A DNA stretch of 64,000 bases from positions 1,116,001-1,180,000 of the forward strand of contig NZ_CP113431.1 of assembly GCF_030506255.1 (NCBI RefSeq). The letters run 5' to 3'. Source of the DNA: Nocardioides sp. Arc9.136. GTDB lineage: Bacteria > Actinomycetota > Actinomycetes > Propionibacteriales > Nocardioidaceae. A program made the translations under genes and the position numbers. This document shows, piece after piece, positions 43,701 to 51,986 of this stretch. The notes beneath the pieces are model-generated. The model did not search any database and was not told the DNA's origin. It worked only from the letters and a program-made list of their open reading frames with translations. Every line of letters begins with the position of its first letter. The stretch's first letter is position 1.

Positions 43701-45623
43701 GAGGACTTCACCGCCGTCGGCATCGGCGACATGTCCGGCGACGTCTTCGGCAACGGGATGCTCTGCTCCGAGCACATCCGGCTGGTGGCGGCCTTCGACC
43801 ACCGCGACATCTTCATCGACCCCGACCCCGACGCGGCCACGTCGTACGCCGAGCGCAGGCGGCTCTTCGAGCTGCCGCGCTCGAGCTGGCAGGACTACGA
43901 CGCCTCGCTGATCTCCGAGGGCGGCGGCGTGTGGTCGCGGTCGGCGAAGTCGGTGCCGGTCTCCCCGCAGGTACGCCGCGCGCTCGGCCTGCCCGACGAC
44001 GTCGAGCGGCTCGCGCCCAACGACCTGATGCGGGCGATCCTCCGGGCGCCGGTCGACCTGCTGTGGAACGGCGGCATCGGCACCTACGTCAAGGCCTCCG
44101 ACGAGCCGCACGCCGCGGCCGGCGACAAGGCCAACGACGCCATCCGGGTGGACGGCCGCGACCTGCGCGCGCAGTGCGTGGGGGAGGGCGGCAACCTGGG
44201 GCTGACCCAGGCCGGCCGGATCGAGTACGCCCGCTTCGGTCTCGGCGGCACGGGCGGCCGGATCAACACCGACTTCATCGACAACTCCGCCGGCGTCGAC
44301 ACCTCCGACCACGAGGTCAACATCAAGATCCTGCTCGACCGCGTCGTACGGGACGGCGACCTGACGACCAAGCAGCGCAACGCGGTGCTGGCCGAGATGA
44401 CCGACGAGGTCGCCGAGCTGGTCCTGCGCGACAACTACGAGCAGAACCTGGCGCTCGCCAACGCCGCCGCCCACGCCCCGTCGCTGCTGCACGTGCACGA
44501 GGAGTGGATGCGGCGGCTGGAGGGCGAGGGCGTCCTGCAGCGGGAGGTCGAGGGCCTGCCGTCCCGCGCGGAGGTGCGTCGCCGGCTCGACCGGCACGAG
44601 GGCCTGACCGCGCCCGAGCTGGCGGTGCTGCTGTCGTGGACGAAGATCGTCCTGGCCGACCAGCTCCTCGCCTCCGACCTGCCCGACGACCCCTACCTCG
44701 AGCTGGACCTGCGCTCCTACTTCCCCCAGCCGGTGCGGGAGGGGTTCGGCGAGCAGGTCGAGGCCCACCCGCTGCGCCGGGAGATCATCGTGACCCAGGT
44801 CGTCAACGACCTGGTCAACGGCGCCGGGATGACGTTCGTGCCGCGGCTGGCGGGGGAGACCGGTGCCGGCGCGGCCGACCTGACCCGGGCCAACTTCGTC
44901 GCGCGGGAGGTCTTCGCCTCGCTCCCGCTCCGGCTGGAGCTGCAGGGCTACGACAACCGGATCGACGCGGCCGTCCAGACCCGGATGCGGATCGAGATGC
45001 GCACCCTGGTCGAGCGGGCCACCCGGTGGCTGATCACGCACCGCCGGCCGCCGCTGGACAGCCAGGCGACGGTCGAGGAGTTCCGCGGCCCGGTGCAGGC
45101 GGTCGTCGCCCGGCTGCCGGAGCTGATGACCGGCCGGGAGCTCGCCGCGTGGGAGCAGCGCCGCGACCGGCTGGTGCGCGACGGCGTCCCCGAGGACCTC
45201 GCCGAGCGGGTGGCGGTGCTGTCGCCGGCGTACGCCGTGCTGGGGATCGTGGAGACCGCCGCCCGCGAGGGCCTGGACGCCACCGACGTCGCGCGGGTCC
45301 ACTTCACCCTCGGCGAGCGGCTGGGCCTCTCGGCCGTGCTCGAGCGGATCGTCGCCCTGCCGCGGCAGGACCGCTGGCAGACGATGGCCCGCGCCGCGCT
45401 GCGCGAGGACCTCCACTCCGTCCACGCCCAGCTCACCGCGCAGGTGCTCCGCACGACCTCCGCCGAGGAGCCGGCACCCGCCCGGGTCGCGGCCTGGGAG
45501 GAGGCGGACGGCACCCTCGTCGGACGGGCCGCGGCCACCCTCGACGAGATCTGCGCCGACGAGGGCGCGGACCTGGCCCGGCTCTCGGTCGGGCTCCGGG
45601 TCGTCCGCGGCCTGGTGGGCTGA
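40719..45623 (+). CDS. gdh: NAD-specific glutamate dehydrogenase, large (180-kDa) type
   Basis: About 1634 residues, the typical size of the GDH-180 class, which deaminates glutamate to 2-oxoglutarate with NAD+. The N-terminal half carries regulatory ACT-like segments ([34 protein letters not shown]). The catalytic half has [42 protein letters not shown], with the substrate Lys residues, then [16 protein letters not shown] and the nucleotide-binding [13 protein letters not shown], and [19 protein letters not shown] (here DFIDNSAG). It is likely catabolic, acting after PruA. The stop lies in a 13-bp tandem repeat that gives TGA in all frames. Confidence 0.95.
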   Translation: [1634 protein letters not shown]

Positions 45624-45651
45624 CCCGGTGGGCTGACCTGGTGGGCTGACC
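45614..45651. repeat. 13-bp tandem repeat with TGA in all three frames
   Basis: Three units GGTGGGCTGACC(C/T) at 45614, 45627 and 45640. Because the period is 13, the TGA in each unit (45621, 45634, 45647) falls in a different frame. The first is the stop of the glutamate dehydrogenase gene. Confidence 0.85.
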
Positions 45652-45704
45652 GGAATCTCGCGGGACGGGGCAACCCCGACCCGTGCTCGGAGCATCTGCA
45701 GGGA

Positions 45705-46280
45705 GTGAGCAGCACGACGGGCGGGCCTGCCGCGGAGGTGGTGGCAGCCGAGGGAGGCCGGGTGGACGGCAGCGACGCGTCGTACGACGAGTTCTTCCGG
45801 GCCTCCTGGCCGCGCCTGTACCGCACGACGCTGTTCGTCGCCGGTGACGCCGCGGCCGCTGAGGACGCCCTGCAGTCGGCCTTCGCCAAGGCGTACGCGG
45901 GATGGCGGCGGGTCGCCGCGGCCGACGATCCCGAGGCGTACGTCCGGCGGATGGCGGTCAACGAGGTGCTCGGGTCCCGACGGCACGGCTGGGGCCGGCG
46001 CGAGCGGCCGCACGAGCGGGTGGAGCCGCTCGGCGACCGGGCGCCGGGGGCGGGGCTGGAGACCGCCGTCGTCCTGCGCGACCGGCTCTGGACGGCGGTG
46101 CTCGAGCTACCGCCGCGGCAGCGGGCGGTGGTGGTGCTGCGCTACTACGAGGACCTCTCGGAGGCCGCCATCGCCGACGTCCTGGGCTGTTCCCGCGGCA
46201 CGGTGAAGTCCCAGGCGTCCAAGGCCCTCGCCCACCTGCGCCGCGAGGGCGCCGACCTGCGGAACGGAGACGAGGCATGA
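45705..46280 (+). CDS. SigE-family ECF sigma factor (TIGR02983-like)
   Basis: A 191-residue sigma factor of the actinobacterial SigE70-type family, different from the sigE gene at 29 kb. Region 2 is DEFFRASWPRLYRTTLFVAGDAAAAEDALQSAFAKAYAGW. Region 4 is ELPPRQRAVVVLRYYEDLSEAAIADVLGCSRGTVKSQASKAL. Such factors are usually co-encoded with a membrane protein, as here. The GTG start follows CAGGGA. The stop overlaps the next ATG (ATGA). Confidence 0.9.
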   Translation: MSSTTGGPAAEVVAAEGGRVDGSDASYDEFFRASWPRLYRTTLFVAGDAAAAEDALQSAFAKAYAGWRRVAAADDPEAYVRRMAVNEVLGSRRHGWGRRERPHERVEPLGDRAPGAGLETAVVLRDRLWTAVLELPPRQRAVVVLRYYEDLSEAAIADVLGCSRGTVKSQASKALAHLRREGADLRNGDEA

Positions 46281-47386
46281 GCGGCGACCTGCCGGACCAG
46301 CCGGTGCTGAGCGACCTGCTGGAGGAGCGGCTGGGGTCGCTCTCGCCCCCGGCCGGTGACCCCGGGCGCGCGAAGGAGGCGGGGCGCCGGTTGCGGCGGC
46401 GCCGTGTCGCCGTGCGCTCCGGCGCCGCCGTCGTGCTCGCCTCGGCGGTGGTCGCCGGAGGGGTCGCCATCGGCCTGGACGGCGGGGACGGCGGGGGTGA
46501 CGAGGGCCGCGACGTCGTCCCGCTCGGAAGGCTCGACTTCGACGAGGGGCTGCGGGCCTACGCCGACCCGGGCGTCGAGGTGCACCTCGGGGGCCGGACC
46601 TTTCCGGCCGACGACCTGGGAAGGATCGACGTGGACGGCGCCGCGACGCCGTTCGGGCTGGTCTACTACGACGGCGGGGTGCCGATGCTCCTCGGCGAGG
46701 ACGGCCGCACCCGTGCGCTGGAGCCGGGGGCGGAGCGGGCCGGCGGGCCGGTGCCGACGGCGAAGGCGGACAGCGCGAAACCCTTCGTGGCGTACGGCGC
46801 CGTGCTCGCGGGGCGGCGAACCGTCCTGGTCCGCGACCTCGCCGCCGATCGGCGGGTGGCCGCCCTGGACGTCGAGGACCGCCCCGGCCTGGCGGTGGAC
46901 GCGCTCGACGACGGCGTCGTCGTCCTGCGCGACGAGGACGGCACCACCGTGTGGGACACCGCGACCGGTGCCGAGCAGCGGCTGGCCGGGGCAGGCACGC
47001 GGGTCGCGGACCTGCGCAACGGCGTACTGCTCTACGACGGACCGCCGCCCGACGGGCCGGCCGCCGCCGACTACCGGCTCGTCCCCGGGGCCGTCGACGC
47101 CCAGCTGACCTTCGACGGCGCCCACGTCCTGTCCTGGTCCAGCACGCTCCGGCCGACCGCTCAGGGCGGGGCGCCGCTGGTGCTCGACGAGGGAGCGACC
47201 GGGCCGGGTCCGCAGTACGGCTGGTGGGCGGTCGACACCGACGGGTCGGTCCTGACCGCGGTGCCGGACCGGCGGGGGCAGGGCGTCCGGGTCCACGACT
47301 GCGACGTCCCCTCGGGCCGGTGCGTCGACCTCGGGCGGCTGGTGACGCTGGGCGGGGACCCGCAGTTCATCGGCGTCGACGGGTGA
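46277..47386 (+). CDS. Membrane-anchored protein coupled to the sigma factor
   Basis: A 369-residue protein with a short cytoplasmic N-terminus (1-43, Arg-rich RRLRRRRVAVR), one transmembrane helix (about 44-66) and a large extracytoplasmic beta-rich domain, possibly a propeller (repeated G-R-T and D-G-V-V-V-L-type strands). No family is certain. Gene coupling to a SigE-family sigma factor and the topology fit a signal-sensing partner. The cytoplasmic part lacks a ZAS motif, so anti-sigma function is only a hypothesis. Confidence 0.78.
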   Translation: MSGDLPDQPVLSDLLEERLGSLSPPAGDPGRAKEAGRRLRRRRVAVRSGAAVVLASAVVAGGVAIGLDGGDGGGDEGRDVVPLGRLDFDEGLRAYADPGVEVHLGGRTFPADDLGRIDVDGAATPFGLVYYDGGVPMLLGEDGRTRALEPGAERAGGPVPTAKADSAKPFVAYGAVLAGRRTVLVRDLAADRRVAALDVEDRPGLAVDALDDGVVVLRDEDGTTVWDTATGAEQRLAGAGTRVADLRNGVLLYDGPPPDGPAAADYRLVPGAVDAQLTFDGAHVLSWSSTLRPTAQGGAPLVLDEGATGPGPQYGWWAVDTDGSVLTAVPDRRGQGVRVHDCDVPSGRCVDLGRLVTLGGDPQFIGVDG

Positions 47387-47429
47387 GGTGAGGAGGAGTC
47401 CTCGTCCGCGCGCGGCGGGGACGGCCCCC

Positions 47430-47435
47430 TAGGCT
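47430..47435 (+). promoter_or_regulatory. -10 box (TAGGCT), leaderless, for YjdF-like gene
   Basis: TAGGCT with exactly 7 bases to GTG at 47443; no Shine-Dalgarno motif. Confidence 0.58.
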
Positions 47436-47442
47436 CACGGGC

Positions 47443-47994
47443 GTGAACGTGGTGGCGGCGGACGGGGTGCGGGTCGCCGCGTTCGTGAGCCTGGTGGTCG
47501 GCCTCGCGGCGTACGGCGGGATCGCGGGGGCGGTGTTCTTCCTCGTGCTCGGCGGGACGATGGTGCCGCGGGCGGTCTCCGCGCCGGCGGCGCTCGACAT
47601 GACCTACAGCCTGACGATCCTCGTCGCGGCCTGGGCGGCGGTCCTCGACTGGTACCTCGCCGTCCCGTGGCTCGACGTCGTCGTGCACGCCGCCGCGACC
47701 GGCCTGATCGCGGCGCTCGTGCAGTTCGTCCTCGTGCGCCTCGGCATTGCGTCCGCGGTCGACGCCCACCTGCGGTTCCCGCGCACCGCGGTCACCGTGA
47801 TGACGGCCGCCACCGGCACGACGCTGGCCCTCGTCTGGGAGTTCGGCGAGTGGTACGGGCACACGTTCCTCGACAGCCGGATCCAGGTCGGGTACGACGA
47901 CACGCTGGGCGACCTGGCCGCCGGGATGGTCGGCGCGCTGGTCGCCGGGGTGCTGCTCGGCAGCGGGCTACTGCTGCGCGGGGCGCGCCGGTGA
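47443..47994 (+). CDS. YjdF/DUF2238-like membrane protein
   Basis: A 183-residue protein with five or six transmembrane helices. The conserved stretch LALVWEFGEWYGHTFLDSRIQVGYDDTLGDLAAGMVGALV (WEFxEW, then Gly-Asp-Leu) resembles the YjdF/DUF2238 family, whose function is unknown. The stop overlaps the GTG start of a glycosyltransferase gene (GTGA), so both form a leaderless two-gene unit that runs towards the carotenoid operon. Confidence 0.75.
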   Translation: MNVVAADGVRVAAFVSLVVGLAAYGGIAGAVFFLVLGGTMVPRAVSAPAALDMTYSLTILVAAWAAVLDWYLAVPWLDVVVHAAATGLIAALVQFVLVRLGIASAVDAHLRFPRTAVTVMTAATGTTLALVWEFGEWYGHTFLDSRIQVGYDDTLGDLAAGMVGALVAGVLLGSGLLLRGARR

Positions 47995-48731
47995 GGGCCG
48001 CTGCGGGGCGCCCGAGCGTCAGCGTGGTGATCCCTGCCCGCGACGACGCCCCCGCGCTGCGCCGGTGCCTGGAGCTGCTGGCCCACCAGAGCGTCGCGCC
48101 GCTCGAGGTCGTGGTGGTCGACAACGGCTCGACCGACGACACCGCCGCGGTCGCCCGCGAGCTCGGCGCTCGTGTCGTCGAGGAGCCGGCGGTGGGCATC
48201 CCGTCCGCGGCCGCCCGGGGGTACGACGCCGCCTCGGGCGACGTCATCGCCCGGCTCGACGCGGACTCCCGGCCCGGTCCCCGCTGGGTCGAGCGGGTGG
48301 CGCGGCGGATGAGCGACCCGGGGCTCGACGCGGCCACCGGCGTCGGCGCCTTCCACGACCTGCCGTGGGGGGTCCGCCACGTCGCGGCCGCGGCGTACCT
48401 CGGCGCCTACTACCTGCTCACCCACCTCGCGCTGGGCCACACCGCACTCTGGGGGTCGAGCATGGCGGTGCGCCGCTCCACCTGGGAGGCCGTGCGGGCC
48501 GACGTCCACCGCGACGACCCCGACCTGCACGACGACATGGACCTCGCCTTCGTGCTCGGACCGAACCGCCGGATCCGGCTGGACCCGATGCTCGCGGTCG
48601 GCGTCTCCGGCCGCAGCCTGCGCGGCAGCGCCCAGCTCCGCCGGCGGTTCCTCCGCGCCCGCCGCACGATCGAGGTCAACTGGGCCGTGCAGCCGCCGTG
48701 GCTGCGGTGGCGCGACCGGTTCTCGCGGTGA
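47991..48731 (+). CDS. Family 2 glycosyltransferase
   Basis: A 246-residue GT-A enzyme: VSVVIPARDDAPALRRCLELL, VVVDNGSTDDTAAVARELGARVV, the DxD-type ARLDADSRPGPRW, and HDDMDLAFVLG as the acceptor-side acidic motif. There is no strong transmembrane segment at the N-terminus, though a hydrophobic patch occurs near 125-150. Its position beside, but convergent with, the C50 carotenoid operon allows a role in carotenoid glucosylation (CrtX-like). That is speculation from location only. Confidence 0.85.
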   Translation: MRAAAGRPSVSVVIPARDDAPALRRCLELLAHQSVAPLEVVVVDNGSTDDTAAVARELGARVVEEPAVGIPSAAARGYDAASGDVIARLDADSRPGPRWVERVARRMSDPGLDAATGVGAFHDLPWGVRHVAAAAYLGAYYLLTHLALGHTALWGSSMAVRRSTWEAVRADVHRDDPDLHDDMDLAFVLGPNRRIRLDPMLAVGVSGRSLRGSAQLRRRFLRARRTIEVNWAVQPPWLRWRDRFSR

Positions 48732-48742
48732 GCGGGGGGAGC

Positions 48743-48782
48743 TTCATCGGCCGACCGACAGTTCCAGCGGCCAGCCGATGAA
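48743..48782. terminator. Hairpin terminator between glycosyltransferase and crt operon
   Basis: Arms TTCATCGGC (48743-48751) and GCCGATGAA (48774-48782) are perfectly complementary, with further CCG/CGG pairing inside. It lies between the convergent glycosyltransferase and crtEb genes and ends in AA/TT on either strand. Confidence 0.65.
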
Positions 48783-48809
48783 ACGTCACCCGGCCGGCCG
48801 CCCGGCACC

Positions 48810-49724
48810 TCAGCGCAGCGCGATGAAGATGAACAGCTGGGTGACGAGGAACCCGGTGACGTAGTTGAGCCACAGGAAGCGCCGCCAGCCGGCGTTGGCG
48901 CCCTCGCAGGTCTCGTCGGTGACGCGGAGGAACGGCGCGACGTTCGCGACGTACGGCAGGACGAGCAGCGCGGCGAGCGCGCCGGGCCAGCCGCAGGCGA
49001 GCAGGACGAGGCCGGAGGCGACGTACGCCGCGAGCGCGAACCACACCGTGCCGCGGGCGCCGATGACGGTGCCGATCGAGGCGATGCCGCCGGCGCGGTC
49101 GGCGGTGACGTCCTGGACGGCGCCGAAGGCGTGCGAGCCGATGCCCCAGAGGAAGAACCCCACGACCGCGGCGACGGTGGTGGTGTCGGCGGGGGCGTCG
49201 GCCAGCGCGAGGCCCAGGACCGCCGGGCTGGTGAAGTGCGTGCTGGAGGTGAGGGAGTCGAGGAACGGCCGCTCCTTGAAGCGCAGCACCGGCGCGGAGT
49301 ACGCCACGACCGCGAAGACGCTCACGGCCAGCACCACCGCGGACAGGCCGTCGCCGACGGCGAGCAGGTAGGCGACGAACGGCACGTTGCTGGCGATCGC
49401 CAGGGTGATGGTGAGCCGGTGCACCGACCGGTCGAGCACGACCCCCTCCACGCCGCCCTTCCGCGGGTTGCGGATGTCGGACTCGTAGTCGAAGACGTCG
49501 TTCACGCCGTACATCAGCAGGTTGTACGGCACCAGGAACCACAGCGCGCCGAGGACCAGGACGAGGTCGACGCCGCCGCCGGCGAGGAGGTACGCCGCGG
49601 CGAACGGGTAGGCGGTGTTGACCCAGGAGAGCGGACGGGAGGACGCGAGGACCTGGCCCAGCAGCGGGAGCGGTCCCCGGCGGGGCTGGTGGTGGCCGGC
49701 GGGCACGGTGGCGGTCACGGTCAC
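48810..49724 (-). CDS. crtEb: Lycopene elongase / UbiA-type prenyltransferase
   Basis: A 304-residue UbiA-superfamily membrane prenyltransferase with about eight helices. The first Asp-rich motif is NDVFDYESD (GVNDVFDYESDIRNPRKGG) and the second is QDVTADRAGGIASIGT. As in Corynebacterium CrtEb, it should add two dimethylallyl units to lycopene, giving the acyclic C50 carotenoid flavuxanthin. It is last in the operon, with GTG at 49724 overlapping the crtYf stop and AGGAGG upstream. Confidence 0.92.
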   Translation of the reverse strand: MTVTATVPAGHHQPRRGPLPLLGQVLASSRPLSWVNTAYPFAAAYLLAGGGVDLVLVLGALWFLVPYNLLMYGVNDVFDYESDIRNPRKGGVEGVVLDRSVHRLTITLAIASNVPFVAYLLAVGDGLSAVVLAVSVFAVVAYSAPVLRFKERPFLDSLTSSTHFTSPAVLGLALADAPADTTTVAAVVGFFLWGIGSHAFGAVQDVTADRAGGIASIGTVIGARGTVWFALAAYVASGLVLLACGWPGALAALLVLPYVANVAPFLRVTDETCEGANAGWRRFLWLNYVTGFLVTQLFIFIALR

Positions 49725-50029
49725 CGATCCTCCTCCTTCGACAGCAGGCTCCACAGGGCGGGCAGCGCCAGCACCGCGGCGAGCGGCCAGGCGAGGTCCT
49801 CGACCGGCGCCTTCCACAGCAGGAACGCCGGCTCCGCGCCCTCGCCGTAGCGGAACAGGTCGGCGATGATCATCAGGCTGTCGAAGACGACGGTGAGGAC
49901 GAACAGCGCGGCGGCGGTCAGCGCGGTCGCCGCCCACCACGTGCGTCCCGGCCGGCGGCGCACCGCGGCGAGGACGAGGACGGCGGCGGCGAGGACGAGG
50001 AAGATCCCCGCGAGCCCGGCGTACGTCAC
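49721..50029 (-). CDS. crtYf: C50 carotenoid cyclase subunit (lycopene cyclase domain)
   Basis: A 102-residue, three-helix lycopene cyclase domain protein: MTYAGLAGIFLVLAAAVL, then TVVFDSLMIIADLFRYGEG and the Pro-x-Glu-type AFLLWKAPVEDLAWPL. Two such small subunits form a heterodimeric cyclase that acts on C50 precursors. The order CrtYe-CrtYf-CrtEb fits decaprenoxanthin-type operons. The ring type (epsilon, gamma or beta) cannot be read from the sequence. Start GTG overlaps the crtYe stop. Confidence 0.88.
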   Translation of the reverse strand: MTYAGLAGIFLVLAAAVLVLAAVRRRPGRTWWAATALTAAALFVLTVVFDSLMIIADLFRYGEGAEPAFLLWKAPVEDLAWPLAAVLALPALWSLLSKEEDR

Positions 50030-50370
50030 GCGGCCTCCCGCGAGCGGGCGGACGGCCGGGCCAGCAGCAGCACGAAGAGCTGGTGCAGCACCATCGTGAG
50101 GTAGCAGAGGAAAACGATGAAGAACAGCTCCTCCAGCGGCAGCTCGGGGGCCAGCTCGATCCCGGTCATCGCGTCGGACTCACCGCGGTGGTACATGTCG
50201 GCGCCGATCGCGATCAGGTCCCACACGAGGAACAACACCGTCCCGGTGGCCACCACGGCGACGGCCCGCCCGGCGCGGCCGGGGCGGAAGAGGAACAGCC
50301 GCCACCTCCGGTCGACCAGCCCCATGCAGACGGTCGGGACGATGATCGAGAGGAGGTACAGGACGCTCAC
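50026..50370 (-). CDS. crtYe: C50 carotenoid cyclase subunit (lycopene cyclase domain)
   Basis: A 114-residue protein paired with crtYf. It has three helices with VSVLYLLSIIVPTVCMGLVDRRW, LVWDLIAIGADMYHRGES and the catalytic-type motif LPLEELFFIVFLCYLTMVLHQ (PxEE). GTG at 50370 overlaps the crtI stop as GTGA. Confidence 0.88.
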   Translation of the reverse strand: MSVLYLLSIIVPTVCMGLVDRRWRLFLFRPGRAGRAVAVVATGTVLFLVWDLIAIGADMYHRGESDAMTGIELAPELPLEELFFIVFLCYLTMVLHQLFVLLLARPSARSREAA

Positions 50371-51986
50371 GCGGCCGGCTCCGGTGCCGGCTCGGGCTCG
50401 GGCTCGGGGGAGGGTCCGGTCGAGCGGTCGGCCCGCAGCCGCTTGAGCACCAGCTCGGCGGAGATCAGGCACATCGGCAGGCCGATCCCGGGCCGGGTGG
50501 CGTAGCCGGCGTAGAACAGCCCGTCGACCTTGCGGGAGACGTTCCCGGCGCGGAAGAAGGCGCTCTGCTTGAGCACGTGCCCGGGCCCGAGCGCGCCGCC
50601 CTGCCAGGAGCTCAGCTCGTCCTCGAAGTCGGCGGGGCCGATGGTGCGCCGCACCTCCACGCGCGCGGCCAGGTCCGGCACGCCGGCCCAGGTGGCGACC
50701 TGCTCGATGGCCGCGTCGACGGCCTTCTCGACCGCCGGGTCGCCGGCGCCGTCGGTGCCGCCGTGGCCGATGCCGGGGTCGGCCGGCACCGGGATGAGCA
50801 CGAACAGGTTCTCCTTGCCGGCGGGAGCGACGGTGTCGTCGGTGGCGCTGGGACGGCACACGTAGATCGAGGCGGGGTCGGGCACCCGGCGGGTCGCGCC
50901 GAAGATGTCGTCGAAGTTCGCCCGCCAGTCGGTGGTGAAGAACAGCGAGTGGTGCGCCAGCTCGGGCAGCTCGCCGTCCACGCCGAGCAGCGCGAGCACG
51001 GCCCCGGGACCGGCGTCGCGCTTGGCCCACCACTGCTCGGGATAGGTCTGCAGGGAGCGGGGGAGCAGCCGGGTCTCGAGGTGGTGCAGGTCGGCCGCGC
51101 CGACGACGACGTCGGCGTCGAGCCGCTCCCGCGCGCCCGAGGGGTCGACGTACGACACCCCCTCGGCGACGGCGCGTCCGCGACCGGCGGGCCGGGTCCG
51201 GATCTCCTCGACCGTGCAGCCGGTGCGGATGCGCACACCGCGCTGCTCGGCCAGCCGCGCGATGGCCTCGATCAGCGTCGTGAACCCGCCCCGGGGGTAG
51301 AGCACCCCGTCGGCGAGGTCCATCCAGCTCATCAGGTGGTACATGCTCGGCGCCCGCTCCGGCGAGGTGCCGAGGAAGACCGCGGGGTAGCCCAGGACCT
51401 GGCGCAGCCGCGGGTCCTCGAAGCGGGCGGCGACGTGGCTCTCCAGCGAGCGGGTGAGCAGGCCGGACAGCCGGGGCCCGTTGCGCAGGATGCTGGCGCT
51501 CAGCAGCGAGGCGCTGGACTCGAAGCTGGTGTAGAGGAACTGCTGCACCGCGAGGTCGTAGACGTGCCGTGCGGAGTCGAGGTACGCCGCGAGCGCGTCG
51601 CCGGCGCCCGGCTGCACGGACTCGAAGAGCGCGATGTTGGCGTCGCGGTCGGCGGCGACGTCCAGGTGCTCGTCACGGTCCTGGAAGAAGACGCGGTAAC
51701 CGGGGTCGAGCCGGACCAGGTCCAGCTCCTCGGCCGCGCTCGTGCCGAGCATGGCGAAGAAGTGCTCGAAGACCTCCGGCATGAGGTACCACGACGGCCC
51801 GGTGTCGAAGCGGAAGCCGTCGGCCTCCCAGGAGCCCGCCCGGCCGCCGACCTCGTCCCGCTGCTCGAGCAGGTCGACCGACCAGCCGTCCGCGGCCAGC
51901 AGCGCCGCCGTGGCCAGGCCGGTGATCCCGCCGCCGATGACGACGGCGGTGCCGGGCGTCGCCGCGGACCCGCCCCGCGCGCTCAT
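50367..51986 (-). CDS. crtI: Phytoene desaturase
   Basis: A 539-residue FAD-dependent desaturase converting phytoene to lycopene. The N-terminal dinucleotide-binding motif is VVIGGGITGLATAALLAADGW. GGRAGSWEADGFRFDTGPSWY and the C-terminal bacterial phytoene dehydrogenase signature region GLFYAGYATRPGIGLPMCLISAELVLKRL are present. The C-terminus ends in a PEPEPEPAPEP tail. ATG at 51986 overlaps the crtB stop. Confidence 0.95.
   Translation of the reverse strand: MSARGGSAATPGTAVVIGGGITGLATAALLAADGWSVDLLEQRDEVGGRAGSWEADGFRFDTGPSWYLMPEVFEHFFAMLGTSAAEELDLVRLDPGYRVFFQDRDEHLDVAADRDANIALFESVQPGAGDALAAYLDSARHVYDLAVQQFLYTSFESSASLLSASILRNGPRLSGLLTRSLESHVAARFEDPRLRQVLGYPAVFLGTSPERAPSMYHLMSWMDLADGVLYPRGGFTTLIEAIARLAEQRGVRIRTGCTVEEIRTRPAGRGRAVAEGVSYVDPSGARERLDADVVVGAADLHHLETRLLPRSLQTYPEQWWAKRDAGPGAVLALLGVDGELPELAHHSLFFTTDWRANFDDIFGATRRVPDPASIYVCRPSATDDTVAPAGKENLFVLIPVPADPGIGHGGTDGAGDPAVEKAVDAAIEQVATWAGVPDLAARVEVRRTIGPADFEDELSSWQGGALGPGHVLKQSAFFRAGNVSRKVDGLFYAGYATRPGIGLPMCLISAELVLKRLRADRSTGPSPEPEPEPAPEPAA

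Noticed and set aside
40722..46013. A 1763-residue open frame opposite the glutamate dehydrogenase
   Set aside because: It is antisense to a well-supported 180-kDa dehydrogenase, with low-complexity Val/Arg/Gly/Asp sequence and no motif.
47991..48731. Assignment of the GT2 gene as crtX (carotenoid glucosyltransferase)
   Set aside because: It converges on the crt operon and is coupled to a YjdF-like gene; proximity alone is not enough, so it was kept as a generic glycosyltransferase.
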